A program made the position numbers and the translations under genes. DNA of 7,265 nucleotides from positions 1-7,265 of the forward strand of contig JAJFBO010000048.1 of NCBI GenBank assembly GCA_020697025.1, written 5' to 3'. Numbering within the stretch: position 1 is the first letter of the stretch; each line of letters begins with the position of its first letter. A model generated the notes under the pieces. The model ran no database searches. It saw only the letters and a program-made list of their open reading frames with translations, and had not been told where the DNA came from. Shown one piece after another: positions 1 to 6,706 of this stretch. This DNA comes from Burkholderiales bacterium. GTDB lineage: Bacteria; Pseudomonadota; Gammaproteobacteria; Burkholderiales; UBA11063.

Positions 1-830
1 AAAAATATCTGGTTCATCCCCTCAAAATTAGAAAAAGCTACTGCTAAGGAAATTAAAAGACCGGTAAATATTCCAAGATATGGGATAAATACCATTATTC
101 CAGTCAAAAACCCAATAATAAACCCTGAGGTTATTCCAACAAAACTTAGTGCAACTCCATAATATAATGCCATAATAATCATGACGCTAAACTGTCCACG
201 TAAATAAGCTGAAAGCATTTTATCAATATCTTGTACAATATCATGAACGATTTTTAAATAACTACGTGGAATTAAATCATCAAAAAATTTAACTATGATA
301 TGCCAATCACATATTGTGTAAAAGAGTATAAACGGTATAAGTATAATATAAATTAATATCTGTATTACAATAACGCCATTTCTGGCTAATGGAGAAAATA
401 TATTAACCTGGCTGTAAACACTAGATACATTTTTTAGTAGCTGGGCACGTAAATTAGCGATATTCAAAGCGAAATGTGTACCATACCGGTGGTTTACCGC
501 CGATAAGACTGTAGAATTAATCCGGGTTACTAAATCAGGAATTTTACTTATAATAGTCTGGGTTTCTGCCACAATATTTGGAATTACATAAAGTGGAATA
601 GCAATAAATATTAAGAATACTAAAATTGATAGCCCAAAACTTATGATAGTACGGTTTATTTTAAAGTGAAGGCTGATTTTTTCTACAACTGGATTGAGAA
701 TATAAGTTAAAATCAGGGCTATAATAAACGGTATAAGAATTTTACCAAAAAAAATAATCATAGCGAATATACTTGCCACTAGCAGTATGGTGCTGATAAT
801 CGACTTGATGTTAAAGTTTTGTTGTTGCAT
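1..830 (-). CDS. AI-2E family transporter (PerM/UPF0118 type), 3' end outside window
   Basis: Reading the minus strand from the ATG at 830 gives 276 uninterrupted codons running off the left edge. The protein is strongly hydrophobic: paired membrane segments near residues 10-45 (ending in an ILTYILNPVV-like turn), another around 60-80, a soluble middle part, then several segments after residue 150. Family hallmarks visible are the PFIIALILTYILNPVVE block near the N-terminus, a YLRGQ motif near residue 210, and a glycine-rich GFIIGFLTGIMVFIPYLG block after it. These match the AI-2E/PerM family of inner-membrane exporters or permeases, usually about 350 residues, so about three quarters is present. 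Family members have been linked to autoinducer-2 or ion transport, but the substrate here cannot be read from sequence. It is divergent from purM. An in-frame ATG at 857 is possible, but it abuts a TATAAT box, so I prefer 830, although its ribosome site is weak. Confidence 0.88.
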   Translation of the reverse strand, partial: MQQQNFNIKSIISTILLVASIFAMIIFFGKILIPFIIALILTYILNPVVEKISLHFKINRTIISFGLSILVFLIFIAIPLYVIPNIVAETQTIISKIPDLVTRINSTVLSAVNHRYGTHFALNIANLRAQLLKNVSSVYSQVNIFSPLARNGVIVIQILIYIILIPFILFYTICDWHIIVKFFDDLIPRSYLKIVHDIVQDIDKMLSAYLRGQFSVMIIMALYYGVALSFVGITSGFIIGFLTGIMVFIPYLGIFTGLLISLAVAFSNFEGMNQIF

Positions 831-858
831 AATTCCAGCTTTGTTAATAAGAAGCATT

Positions 859-864
859 ATTATA
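859..864 (-). promoter_or_regulatory. Candidate -10 box for the AI-2E transporter gene
   Basis: A perfect TATAAT on the minus strand lies 28 bases upstream of the ATG at 830, a suitable distance for a short leader. No convincing -35 hexamer is seen 16-18 bases further upstream, so this rests on the -10 alone. Its position argues against translation starting at the in-frame ATG at 857. The promoter of purM must also lie in this 104-base divergent gap; the best plus-strand -10 I see is a weak TATATT at 913-918. Confidence 0.35.
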
Positions 865-934
865 CACTAAGAATATTCTGCAGACGCTAAGTTTTAATGG
901 ACATCTCAAAAATATATTTTAAGGAATAAGTAAT

Positions 935-1963
935 ATGCAAAATTCAATCACATATAAAGATGCTGGAGTTGATATTGATGCAGGGGAAGCGTTAGTTCAA
1001 AAAATTCTGCCTTTTGCCAGACGGACTATGCGCCCTGAAGTTATAGCGGGGATTGGCGGGTTTGGTGCGATGTTTGATATTGGCAGCAAGTATAAGCATC
1101 CGATTTTGGTATCTGGAACTGATGGTGTTGGCACTAAATTAAAGCTGGCGTTTGAACTAAACCGGCATGATACAATAGGTATAGATTTAGTTGCAATGTC
1201 GGTGAATGATATTTTAGTACAAGGAGCAGAGCCTCTATTTTTTTTAGACTATTTTGCATGTGGTAGTCTAAATATAGAAACAGCATCTAATGTTATTAAA
1301 GGAATTGCTATTGGCTGCGAGCAATCCGGATGTAGTCTAATTGGTGGTGAAACTGCAGAAATGCCAGGCATGTATGCAAGCGGAGAGTATGACTTAGCTG
1401 GTTTTGCTGTGGGTGTAGTAGAAAAAACCAAAGTAATTGATGGTAGTAAAATAGCCGTCGGCGATATAATACTAGGCTTAGGCAGTAGTGGTTTTCATTC
1501 AAATGGCTATTCTTTGGTGCGTAAAATTATTCATAGTTCAGCTTTAGAACTAGAAAATAAATATAATGATAAATTATCCTGGGCAGATGCTTTATTAGCT
1601 CCTACTACGCTATATGTTAGGCCGGTGTTAGAAATAATGAAGCATATATCAGTACACGGAATGAGCCACATTACTGGTGGGGGGATAACCGGCAATTTAC
1701 CCAGAATATTTCCAGCACATTTAGCTGCCAGAATAAAATTATCTGCCTTGCCTAAAACACGGTTATTTGGCTGGATACAGGAGAATGCACATCTAAATGA
1801 TAAGCAGATGTTAGAAACTTTTAATTGCGGTATTGGTTATTGCTTAATAATAAAAGCCGATGATGAAATAAAAGTTAGGGAGATTATGGACAAATACGGT
1901 ATAGAAGTGTATAATTTAGGTGCCGTGATTTCACATGCCAGTGATATGGTAGAATATATATAA
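935..1963 (+). CDS. purM: Phosphoribosylformylglycinamidine cyclo-ligase (AIR synthetase), PurM
   Basis: PurM catalyses the ATP-dependent ring closure of FGAM to AIR, the fifth step of de novo purine synthesis, in the cytosol as a dimer. The 342-residue product is complete and close to the usual 345. Visible family motifs are [11 protein letters not shown] at 7-17, the phosphate-binding [12 protein letters not shown] at 61-72, DLVAMSVND at 84-92, [11 protein letters not shown] at 137-147, [14 protein letters not shown] at 181-194, and [13 protein letters not shown] at 245-257. The two-domain PurM fold (AIRS N- and C-terminal domains) is therefore intact, with no missing key residues noticed. 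The ATG at 935 has a good ribosome site, AAGGAA at 921-926. It is transcribed alone on the plus strand, divergent from the AI-2E transporter; the next genes run toward it, so it appears monocistronic. Confidence 0.98.
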   Translation: MQNSITYKDAGVDIDAGEALVQKILPFARRTMRPEVIAGIGGFGAMFDIGSKYKHPILVSGTDGVGTKLKLAFELNRHDTIGIDLVAMSVNDILVQGAEPLFFLDYFACGSLNIETASNVIKGIAIGCEQSGCSLIGGETAEMPGMYASGEYDLAGFAVGVVEKTKVIDGSKIAVGDIILGLGSSGFHSNGYSLVRKIIHSSALELENKYNDKLSWADALLAPTTLYVRPVLEIMKHISVHGMSHITGGGITGNLPRIFPAHLAARIKLSALPKTRLFGWIQENAHLNDKQMLETFNCGIGYCLIIKADDEIKVREIMDKYGIEVYNLGAVISHASDMVEYI

Positions 1964-2013
1964 CTTTAAATAAAATCGCTAAAAGTAAGAAATTTATATC
2001 TATTACACATAAT

Positions 2014-2051
2014 GCAGTATTAGTTGTTACGGATAACCGGATTAATACTGC
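2014..2051. repeat. Inverted repeat/hairpin between purM and the convergent small gene
   Basis: GCAGTATTA at 2014-2022 is perfectly complementary to TAATACTGC at 2043-2051. An inner GTTA/TAAC pair (2026-2029 and 2034-2037) closes a CGGA loop. The structure overlaps the stop codon and last codons of the minus-strand gene ending at 2020 and lies 50 bases after the purM stop. It may act as a two-way transcription stop between convergent genes, but neither side has a clear T-run, so a standard intrinsic terminator is not supported. Confidence 0.5.
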
Positions 2052-2307
2052 TGTTTATTACCTGACATTCTGTCATAGCTTTTGCTGCAATATCCCTCAT
2101 TTGCGTGTCGCCAAATTTAGAATAACATTGATATGTTTTTTGGTTTTCTTCATATGCGGTAGCGGCTTGTTTTGAATTATCATTATTGCGACATATAATT
2201 ACACCTGGACAATTGGTTACACTTGTGATTTTAGAGTCATCAGCATTAGTGTTTTGGCTAAAACTTGCTACAAAACATATGAATATAATAAATTTTTTAT
2301 AGACCAT
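2020..2307 (-). CDS. Small exported cysteine-containing protein, unknown function
   Basis: I do not recognise this protein. It is 95 residues from the ATG at 2307; a TTG directly before it (2310) could add one residue, but ATG is more likely. Residues 1-22 form a typical Sec signal peptide: MVYKK, a hydrophobic core FIIFICFVASF, and a cleavage-like NTNA before DD. The mature part is about 73 polar residues with four cysteines at 33, 39, 61 and 81, an even number that would suit two disulfides in the periplasm or outside the cell. The second half (about 45-85) looks helical. It follows the 165-residue exported protein by 31 bases on the same strand, so the two are probably co-transcribed, with this one second. 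No clear Shine-Dalgarno is seen; its start follows a five-codon reading frame whose TGA overlaps the ATG, which could allow coupling. The signal peptide makes it a credible real gene. Confidence 0.68.
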   Translation of the reverse strand: MVYKKFIIFICFVASFSQNTNADDSKITSVTNCPGVIICRNNDNSKQAATAYEENQKTYQCYSKFGDTQMRDIAAKAMTECQVINSSINPVIRNN

Positions 2308-2338
2308 CAATTAGCTTTATTCATAAAATATTTCTGGT

Positions 2339-2836
2339 TTAAGAAATGGCGCAACAACATTTATTTTTTTTTGGTATAAGAGGAGTGCCTGGATTAGCTT
2401 CTATATCAAGACCTGTCATATCTTTTACACAATACATTGGTATACGCTCAGTAGTGAAATCGCTTCCTCTATTTACCCGTTTTGTAAGACTGATTTCCCA
2501 TTGATTTGTCATCTTTAATCTAATAATTGTATAAGACAACTCCGTAGTACTATCCGTTATTTTATCTGTTATAGATATTAGTTGATCTTCTCTGGCATTC
2601 ACATTAAGTACGCCAGTAATTTTTTTAGTACCACTAAGGCTAGTTTGCGCAGTCTTATATTCTGTACTATAAGAAAAACTCACTTCCATTTTAGGACATT
2701 GAAAGTCACTTTTAAAAATTTGGGGTATTTCAATTGCATCACATTTCCAGTGTTCATCACCAAATACTGAACTTAGACATAAAAAAAGTACAAAAAATAT
2801 ACTTAATAGATAAAAATTGTGTTTATAAAGATTCAT
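2339..2836 (-). CDS. Exported protein of unknown function with CCC near its C-terminus
   Basis: I do not recognise this 165-residue protein. Residues 1-26 form a signal peptide: a lysine/histidine-containing start, a long hydrophobic core around 8-22, and a cleavage-like SSVFG before DEHWKC. The cysteine at 20 sits inside the hydrophobic core and no alternative lipobox is convincing, so a secreted or periplasmic protein is more likely than a lipoprotein. The mature chain has cysteines at 32, 47 and 136, and three in a row at 160-162, close to the end. Its middle (about 50-120) alternates polar and hydrophobic residues (EVSFSYSTEY, ITGVLNVN, LSYTIIRLKM, WEISLTKRV), which suggests a small beta-sandwich or barrel. 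The ATG at 2836 has a good AGGAAA ribosome site at 2841-2846 (read on the minus strand). It is the first gene of a probable two-gene unit with the small exported protein downstream, and the long gap at 2837-3204 presumably holds its promoter. Confidence 0.75.
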   Translation of the reverse strand: MNLYKHNFYLLSIFFVLFLCLSSVFGDEHWKCDAIEIPQIFKSDFQCPKMEVSFSYSTEYKTAQTSLSGTKKITGVLNVNAREDQLISITDKITDSTTELSYTIIRLKMTNQWEISLTKRVNRGSDFTTERIPMYCVKDMTGLDIEANPGTPLIPKKNKCCCAIS

Positions 2837-3204
2837 TTTATTTCCTAAATATGTTTGCTACTTATTCTTACAGCAATTAATTTGATACTTAATCTTGCTG
2901 CTAATTAATACTTACCCGTTTATCTTAATCATATCTCAAAGCCTAAAACAGCATCATGAGGTAAGCATACTATAAACTTAGGGCAGTATTATCGCATATG
3001 CATAGAAATAATTTTAATTCTTTAAATTGTATGTATTTTACTTCTGGCATATTTTATATTGAATAAATTTAGTTTTAAATCATAAAAGGTAATATTATAT
3101 AATCGTGTTTGCAATTAAGCCTAAAAAATAATGTAGTATAGGCTGAGGCATAAAAAAAACAAGAGCTTAATTACATAGTAAGTGAATAAAGAAGCAGGAT
3201 ATAT
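2837..3204. other. 368-base AT-rich non-coding gap between divergent genes
   Basis: This stretch separates the minus-strand exported pair from the plus-strand AsmA-family gene and should hold both promoters. I find no convincing open frame with a ribosome site, no tRNA and no strong terminator hairpin. It contains a candidate plus-strand promoter at 3075-3103, a second possible pair (TTGCAA at 3109-3114 with TAGTAT at 3134-3139, spacing 19, weak), a GCATATGC palindrome at 2994-3001, and another copy of the nonamer GCAGTATTA at 2983-2991 that also occurs at 2014. For the minus-strand pair, a TATGAT near 2930 is the best -10-like sequence, without a clear -35. Confidence 0.6.
3075..3103 (+). 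promoter_or_regulatory. Candidate promoter of the AsmA-family gene
   Basis: A perfect TATAAT at 3098-3103 lies 17 bases after TTAAAT at 3075-3080, a half-matching -35. Transcription would begin near 3110, giving a leader of about 95 bases before the ATG at 3205. In DNA this AT-rich, chance TATAAT boxes are common, so the call is tentative. Confidence 0.35.
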
Positions 3205-5376
3205 ATGAATATACGTCGTATGGTTAAAATTAGTATGATTAGTTTAGCTACTATGGTGATACTAGTTATTGCAGGCGCAATTTTATTAGTTAATCTGATT
3301 AATCCAAATACTTTTAAACCAATGATTGCTAATGCAGTGCATGATAGTACCGGGCGTAATTTAGCTATTAATGGAAATATCAGCTGGAAATTATGGCCAA
3401 ATATAGGATTCCAAATTGAAAAGCTAAGTTTGTCTAATCCTGATGGCCATACTGCTACAAACATGATAGAAGTATCAACAGCTACTTTAACTGTGCAGCT
3501 AATGCCATTGTTAGATCGGAATATTATTATTGATAGTATTATTATTGATGGCTTAAATATCGGACTGATTAAAAAAAATGGCTTAAATAACTGGACCTTT
3601 AAGCCATTATCCGGGTTACCAACCTCTACTAATGAAGCTACAGCGAATAAATCGATGCAGTTACGTCTAAATAAATTTTCTTTAATTCACAGCACCTTTT
3701 CATATGTTGATATGGACATAAATAAACGGTATAACATTAAAGATTTTAGTCTTAAATTAGAAACAGAATATGGTGGTGAAATTAGTTTAAACCAGGATAA
3801 ACAGAAAATAAGTTTGGATAAAATCAGGTTTGATTTCGATAACATTATGAATGGGCGTTTAAACTTTGTTCTAGATAATTTTGACAAGCCAATATACAAA
3901 GGTGATTTAGATATTGATAAATTTTCTTTAACCAGGCTTATTAATAAGTTAAATTTACCATTTAAAGCTATGAATAGTAAAGATTTATTTGATAAGGTAG
4001 CTATCAGTACTGTATTTAACGGAGATTTAAACTCTATCGTTTTATCAAAGTTCAATTTTAACTTATCTGATGCAGTTAAAGGGTTGTTAAATATTAAAGT
4101 AAATGATTTTAGTAATCCATCGTATGCAGGAGATATAAAAGTCGGCGAATTCTCGGCTAACTTAGTGCTTAATAAGATGAATGTTGCAGTTGCAGGAAAG
4201 ATTAACAAACCATTGTTGGACAAAGTTGCTTTTAATACTAAATTTGATGGTAATACTAATAAAGTAGATTTACAACAATTAAACTTTATTTTTCCAGGCA
4301 CTTTGCAGGGACTGGTTAATGTGAAAATACAGAATTTTTCTAGCCCAAGCTATGCGGGTAATATTGATTTACCGATATTTTCATTGAATCAACTTATGTT
4401 AAAACTGGCGATGGAGCCGCTTAATATTCCAAATAAGAAGCTGCTGGATAAAGTTAGTTTAAAAACTAATTTTTATGCAACAGGGAATAGCTTTAACCTT
4501 GGTAATTTAGTGAGCAAAGTTTCTGACTTAGACGTAAATGGCGATATAAAAATCCCTTCGTTTGAACCATTAAATTTGACTGAAAATATCCGAATTAGTA
4601 AGTTTGATATAGCAGATATTATTGATGCTAATGGATTTAAAGTACCATTAACTGGAATTACTTTAAGTGGAAATTTATCTAATAGCAGGTCGGACTTTAA
4701 TAATATGTCTGGGGTAAGCGCCAGCCAAAATATAACCGTAGATAAGGTAACAGTTTTAGGAATAGATTTAAACAGCCTCTTTAGACAATTTGATAATGCT
4801 ATTGGCACTACTGGTAAGTCGGTTAATTTAGCGAATCTGGCATCTATACAACATTCTGCACTGGCAATTCAAGCTGTACAAAACATGCGTACTATAGCTG
4901 CTAATGCCGGGACTAAAGGTCCAAAAAACTATAATAATAAAACGGATTTTGGTATGCTTAGGTCAAATATTATAATGCATAATGGAATGGTAAATCCAAG
5001 CTCCTTCAAATTGAATGGGCCAACTCTTAAGGGTGATGGAAAGGGCAGTGCCAATATGATTAATAAATCACTAAATTATAATGTTGCGATACAAATATCT
5101 GCTCCACAGAAAAATCAAGTGTTAAATAAGATCATTTTTCCATTTCATACGCAGGGTAAATTTAGTAATCTTGAAAGTAGTGTAGATTGGGCATCGATTC
5201 AAGTGCAATTAATTAAATATTTAATTACTCAAACTGTTAAGGATAAAACTGTAGCTACAGATCAGGTAGATAAGCAGATTGATAATTTGACGAAGGGAGC
5301 TAATCGACAAGTTAAGCAAGACGTTGATGCTATTAAGCAAGGTGCAGTTAATCTGATCAATAATATTTTTAAATAA
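3205..5376 (+). CDS. AsmA family envelope protein with internal 76-residue repeats
   Basis: AsmA-family proteins sit in the inner membrane by one N-terminal helix and project a long beta-rich body into the periplasm. They affect outer-membrane assembly and lipid balance, and the wider clan is thought to move phospholipids. Here residues 8-30 form the membrane anchor after a basic start (MNIRRMVK). The family signature follows: LINPNTFKPMI at 31-41, STGRNLAINGNISWKLWPNIGF at 48-69 and LSLSNPDGH at 75-82. Residues about 201-428 are three tandem repeats (separate entry). The region 440-630 resembles the C-terminal AsmA domain, with GITLSGNLSNS and FKLNGPTLKGDGKGSANM. The last 45 residues are polar and probably helical. 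At 723 residues it is longer than E. coli AsmA (617). The ATG at 3205 has AGGA at 3196-3199. It is transcribed alone and ends at an intrinsic terminator. Which paralogue group it belongs to is not decided. Confidence 0.93.
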   Translation: MNIRRMVKISMISLATMVILVIAGAILLVNLINPNTFKPMIANAVHDSTGRNLAINGNISWKLWPNIGFQIEKLSLSNPDGHTATNMIEVSTATLTVQLMPLLDRNIIIDSIIIDGLNIGLIKKNGLNNWTFKPLSGLPTSTNEATANKSMQLRLNKFSLIHSTFSYVDMDINKRYNIKDFSLKLETEYGGEISLNQDKQKISLDKIRFDFDNIMNGRLNFVLDNFDKPIYKGDLDIDKFSLTRLINKLNLPFKAMNSKDLFDKVAISTVFNGDLNSIVLSKFNFNLSDAVKGLLNIKVNDFSNPSYAGDIKVGEFSANLVLNKMNVAVAGKINKPLLDKVAFNTKFDGNTNKVDLQQLNFIFPGTLQGLVNVKIQNFSSPSYAGNIDLPIFSLNQLMLKLAMEPLNIPNKKLLDKVSLKTNFYATGNSFNLGNLVSKVSDLDVNGDIKIPSFEPLNLTENIRISKFDIADIIDANGFKVPLTGITLSGNLSNSRSDFNNMSGVSASQNITVDKVTVLGIDLNSLFRQFDNAIGTTGKSVNLANLASIQHSALAIQAVQNMRTIAANAGTKGPKNYNNKTDFGMLRSNIIMHNGMVNPSSFKLNGPTLKGDGKGSANMINKSLNYNVAIQISAPQKNQVLNKIIFPFHTQGKFSNLESSVDWASIQVQLIKYLITQTVKDKTVATDQVDKQIDNLTKGANRQVKQDVDAIKQGAVNLINNIFK
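3805..4488 (+). repeat. Three tandem 76-residue repeats inside the AsmA-family protein
   Basis: Residues 201-276, 277-352 and 353-428 line up without any gap. Landmarks recur every 76 residues: NG/KG/QG at 216, 292 and 368; YKGDLDI, YAGDIKV and YAGNIDL at 231, 307 and 383; DKVAIST, DKVAFNT and DKVSLKT at 263, 339 and 415. A shorter, shifted fourth copy may follow (VNGDIKI at 444-450). The DNA copies (each 228 bases) have diverged clearly, so the duplications are old and held by protein selection. The pattern fits the repeating beta-groove unit described for AsmA/TamB/Vps13-like lipid-transfer proteins. Confidence 0.85.
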
Positions 5377-5377
5377 G

Positions 5378-5407
5378 AAGTTTTGCGAAAGTTCGCAAAA
5401 CTTTTTT
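5378..5407 (+). terminator. Intrinsic terminator after the AsmA-family gene
   Basis: An 11-base perfect stem, AAGTTTTGCGA (5378-5388) against TCGCAAAACTT (5393-5403), encloses an AAGT loop. It is followed by TTTT (six T in a row counting the stem end, 5402-5407). It begins one base after the stop codon, a textbook rho-independent terminator that separates this gene from the next one. Confidence 0.92.
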
Positions 5408-5418
5408 CTAAAAATCTG

Positions 5419-5424
5419 TATAAT
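5419..5424 (+). promoter_or_regulatory. Candidate -10 box for the 163-residue protein gene
   Basis: A perfect TATAAT, directly preceded by TG, follows the terminator by 11 bases. Transcription would start near 5431, which leaves room for the ribosome site AAAGGT at 5448-5453 but not for one before the upstream in-frame ATG at 5439. No good -35 is seen; the expected position falls within the terminator stem. Confidence 0.5.
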
Positions 5425-5459
5425 CCGCCATATTACTAATGTTAATCAAAGGTACCAGT

Positions 5460-5951
5460 ATGGCGCTATTAAATAAATTCTTGAAAAAAACAGAGTCAGA
5501 ATCTTTATTTCCACAACAAACTAAAGTAGCTTCTACGGAACTTACATCTGAAAATAAGTCTATTGTAGCTCCTGAGTTAGTTATGCATTCATTAATAGAT
5601 AATAAAGAGTTTATCCGGCTAATAAGCGATTCTGTAACCCAAAAGCTACTAGAAATTTTGAGTGAAAGATATGATTTTACCCCTACTGATAAATATTTGA
5701 AAGAAATTTCCAACCGTAAGAAATATATCAGTCAGCTAGATAGTTATTTACAAGAGCGCAAGGAAATAAATAATACAGTGGAGACCGAATTACAGACATT
5801 TTTACAAGAAACATCAGTAAGTTTAGCCAAGGCATTAGAAATGTTTACTATGTCGATTCAAAACCGGATTAAACAAGCAGAAAGCCGACATGGAATAGAT
5901 AGCGTAAAAGAACTACTTTGTGGCATGAACAATGAAAAAGCAGTTAAATGA
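5460..5951 (+). CDS. Soluble helical protein of unknown function, 163 residues
   Basis: I do not recognise this protein. I start it at the ATG at 5460 because AAAGGT at 5448-5453 is well spaced from it; the in-frame ATG at 5439 would add seven residues but has no ribosome site and sits at the predicted transcript start. There is no signal peptide or membrane segment. Residues 1-40 are polar and probably disordered after a short basic amphipathic start (MALLNKFLKK). From about 40 onward the chain looks almost entirely helical, with long charged heptad-like stretches around 80-145 (LKEISNRKKYISQLDSYL, then VETELQTFLQE and ALEMFTMSIQNRIKQAE). A short coiled coil or helical bundle is plausible. 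It contains one cysteine, near the C-terminus. The gene lies between a terminator and the HTH regulator gene 100 bases downstream and has its own candidate -10, so co-function with the regulator is possible but not shown. Confidence 0.78.
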   Translation: MALLNKFLKKTESESLFPQQTKVASTELTSENKSIVAPELVMHSLIDNKEFIRLISDSVTQKLLEILSERYDFTPTDKYLKEISNRKKYISQLDSYLQERKEINNTVETELQTFLQETSVSLAKALEMFTMSIQNRIKQAESRHGIDSVKELLCGMNNEKAVK

Positions 5952-5984
5952 ATTGCCAGCGATACGTTGAATAAATAAGTATAT

Positions 5985-5990
5985 TATAAT
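5985..5990 (+). promoter_or_regulatory. Candidate -10 and possible operator upstream of the HTH regulator
   Basis: A perfect TATAAT lies 62 bases before the regulator's ATG. It sits in an imperfect dyad running from AAG at 5978 to CTT at about 6000 (TATATTAT against ATAGTGTA, six of eight positions matching as an inverted repeat). The hexamer ATACGT occurs on both sides, at 5962-5967 and 6009-6014. Autoregulation by the adjacent HTH protein would be usual for CI-like regulators, but no -35 at normal spacing is visible; a good TTGCCA at 5953-5958 is too far away (26 bases). Confidence 0.35.
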
Positions 5991-6051
5991 AGTGTACCTT
6001 ATGATAAAATACGTAAATAGGAAAAATTATTTATTCTTTGGTGGAGTATGT

Positions 6052-6702
6052 ATGACAAATAATACAAAAGTCGATGTTAAAGTTAGTAAAACACCAAATT
6101 CAAATTTGACATCTAACTTACAGTATTTAATGAAAAAGACCAGAATTACATCTGTTGATTTAGCTGAGAGTGTTAAGGTTTCTGCTGAATTAATAGGAAA
6201 ATTAAAAAATGGCTGGTTAAGTAACCCATCTCTAAAGGTACTGGCAGGAATTGCCAGGCATTTTAATTTATCCTTACAGGAATTAGTATTTGCTGATTTA
6301 AAAAATGTTGGTAATCATATGGCGGAAAAACCAATAAGTTATATTCCTATAGTTGATTGGAGTAAAATTAAATTCTGGAAAGATGAGCCTCCGCTGGATT
6401 CAATTGCGTTAGAAAATATTTCGCGTGATAACCTATTTGCACTGCATTTAGCTCATGATTATGGTGAGTTTAAAAAAGGTTCATATATTTTTATAAATAC
6501 AGAACAAAAACCCAAAAATAATGATTATGTTTTGGTATTGAATAAAGATAGTGATAGCTTTAATCTGAAAAAACTTATTATTGAAGATTTTTACTATTTA
6601 CAGGGTATAATTACGGATATAGGCGGCGTTGTGAAATATAACGAACAAGACTATCAAATATATGGGGTCATTATTGGATGTCAAAGTACCAAATTTTTTT
6701 AA
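6052..6702 (+). CDS. CI/LexA-like HTH regulator with degenerate S24 peptidase domain
   Basis: A 216-residue DNA-binding protein starting at the ATG at 6052, which has GGAG at 6043-6046; an upstream in-frame GTG at 5992 overlaps the likely promoter and is rejected. Residues about 22-80 are a Cro/CI-type HTH domain (helices around 33-54, TSVDLAESVKVSAELIGKLK, then LKVLAGIARHFNLSLQELV). Residues 98-216 align by eye with the S24/LexA C-terminal domain: IPIVDW at 98-103, FALHLAHDYGEFKKG at 129-143, NNDYVLVL, NLKKLI around 171-176 and YGVIIGC near the end. In active members the cleavage-site Ala-Gly precedes a Trp (VQAGEW type), but here the stretch is SKIKFW (104-109). The catalytic serine of GDSM is replaced by tyrosine 137 (HDYG). 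The lysine of the dyad, K173, seems kept. It should therefore not self-cleave, and the domain may serve for dimerisation or signal sensing. It is followed after 42 bases by a histidine kinase gene on the same strand. Confidence 0.85.
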   Translation: MTNNTKVDVKVSKTPNSNLTSNLQYLMKKTRITSVDLAESVKVSAELIGKLKNGWLSNPSLKVLAGIARHFNLSLQELVFADLKNVGNHMAEKPISYIPIVDWSKIKFWKDEPPLDSIALENISRDNLFALHLAHDYGEFKKGSYIFINTEQKPKNNDYVLVLNKDSDSFNLKKLIIEDFYYLQGIITDIGGVVKYNEQDYQIYGVIIGCQSTKFF

Positions 6703-6706
6703 ATTA

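Noticed and set aside
1249..1502. Two overlapping minus-strand open frames inside purM
   Set aside because: Antisense to highly conserved PurM motifs; both are shadows.
2582..2770. A 62-codon plus-strand open frame opposite the 165-residue exported protein
   Set aside because: The minus-strand frame has a signal peptide and a good ribosome site; this one has neither.
2837..3204. Possible small RNA or riboswitch in the long gap before the AsmA-family gene
   Set aside because: I looked for paired stems with conserved loops and for a hairpin followed by a T-run and found nothing beyond short AT-rich palindromes.
3687..4301. A 204-codon open frame on the minus strand inside the AsmA-family gene
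   Set aside because: It lies wholly antisense to a protein with clear family motifs and repeats. Its composition (long runs of Leu, Ser, Lys, Phe) is typical of the complement of AT-rich coding DNA, and it has no ribosome site.
4473..4808. A 111-codon minus-strand open frame inside the AsmA-family gene
   Set aside because: Antisense shadow of conserved coding sequence with no independent support.
5439..5459. Upstream in-frame ATG for the 163-residue protein
   Set aside because: It lies about eight bases after the expected transcript start without a ribosome site; the ATG at 5460 has a well-placed AAAGGT.
5408..5713. A 101-codon minus-strand frame over the start of the 163-residue protein gene
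   Set aside because: It would end next to the terminator and has no ribosome site, while the plus-strand gene has a -10 box and a Shine-Dalgarno.
5992..6051. Upstream in-frame GTG extending the HTH regulator by 20 residues
   Set aside because: It directly follows a TATAAT box and the added residues are not part of any HTH domain; the ATG at 6052 has GGAG at proper spacing.
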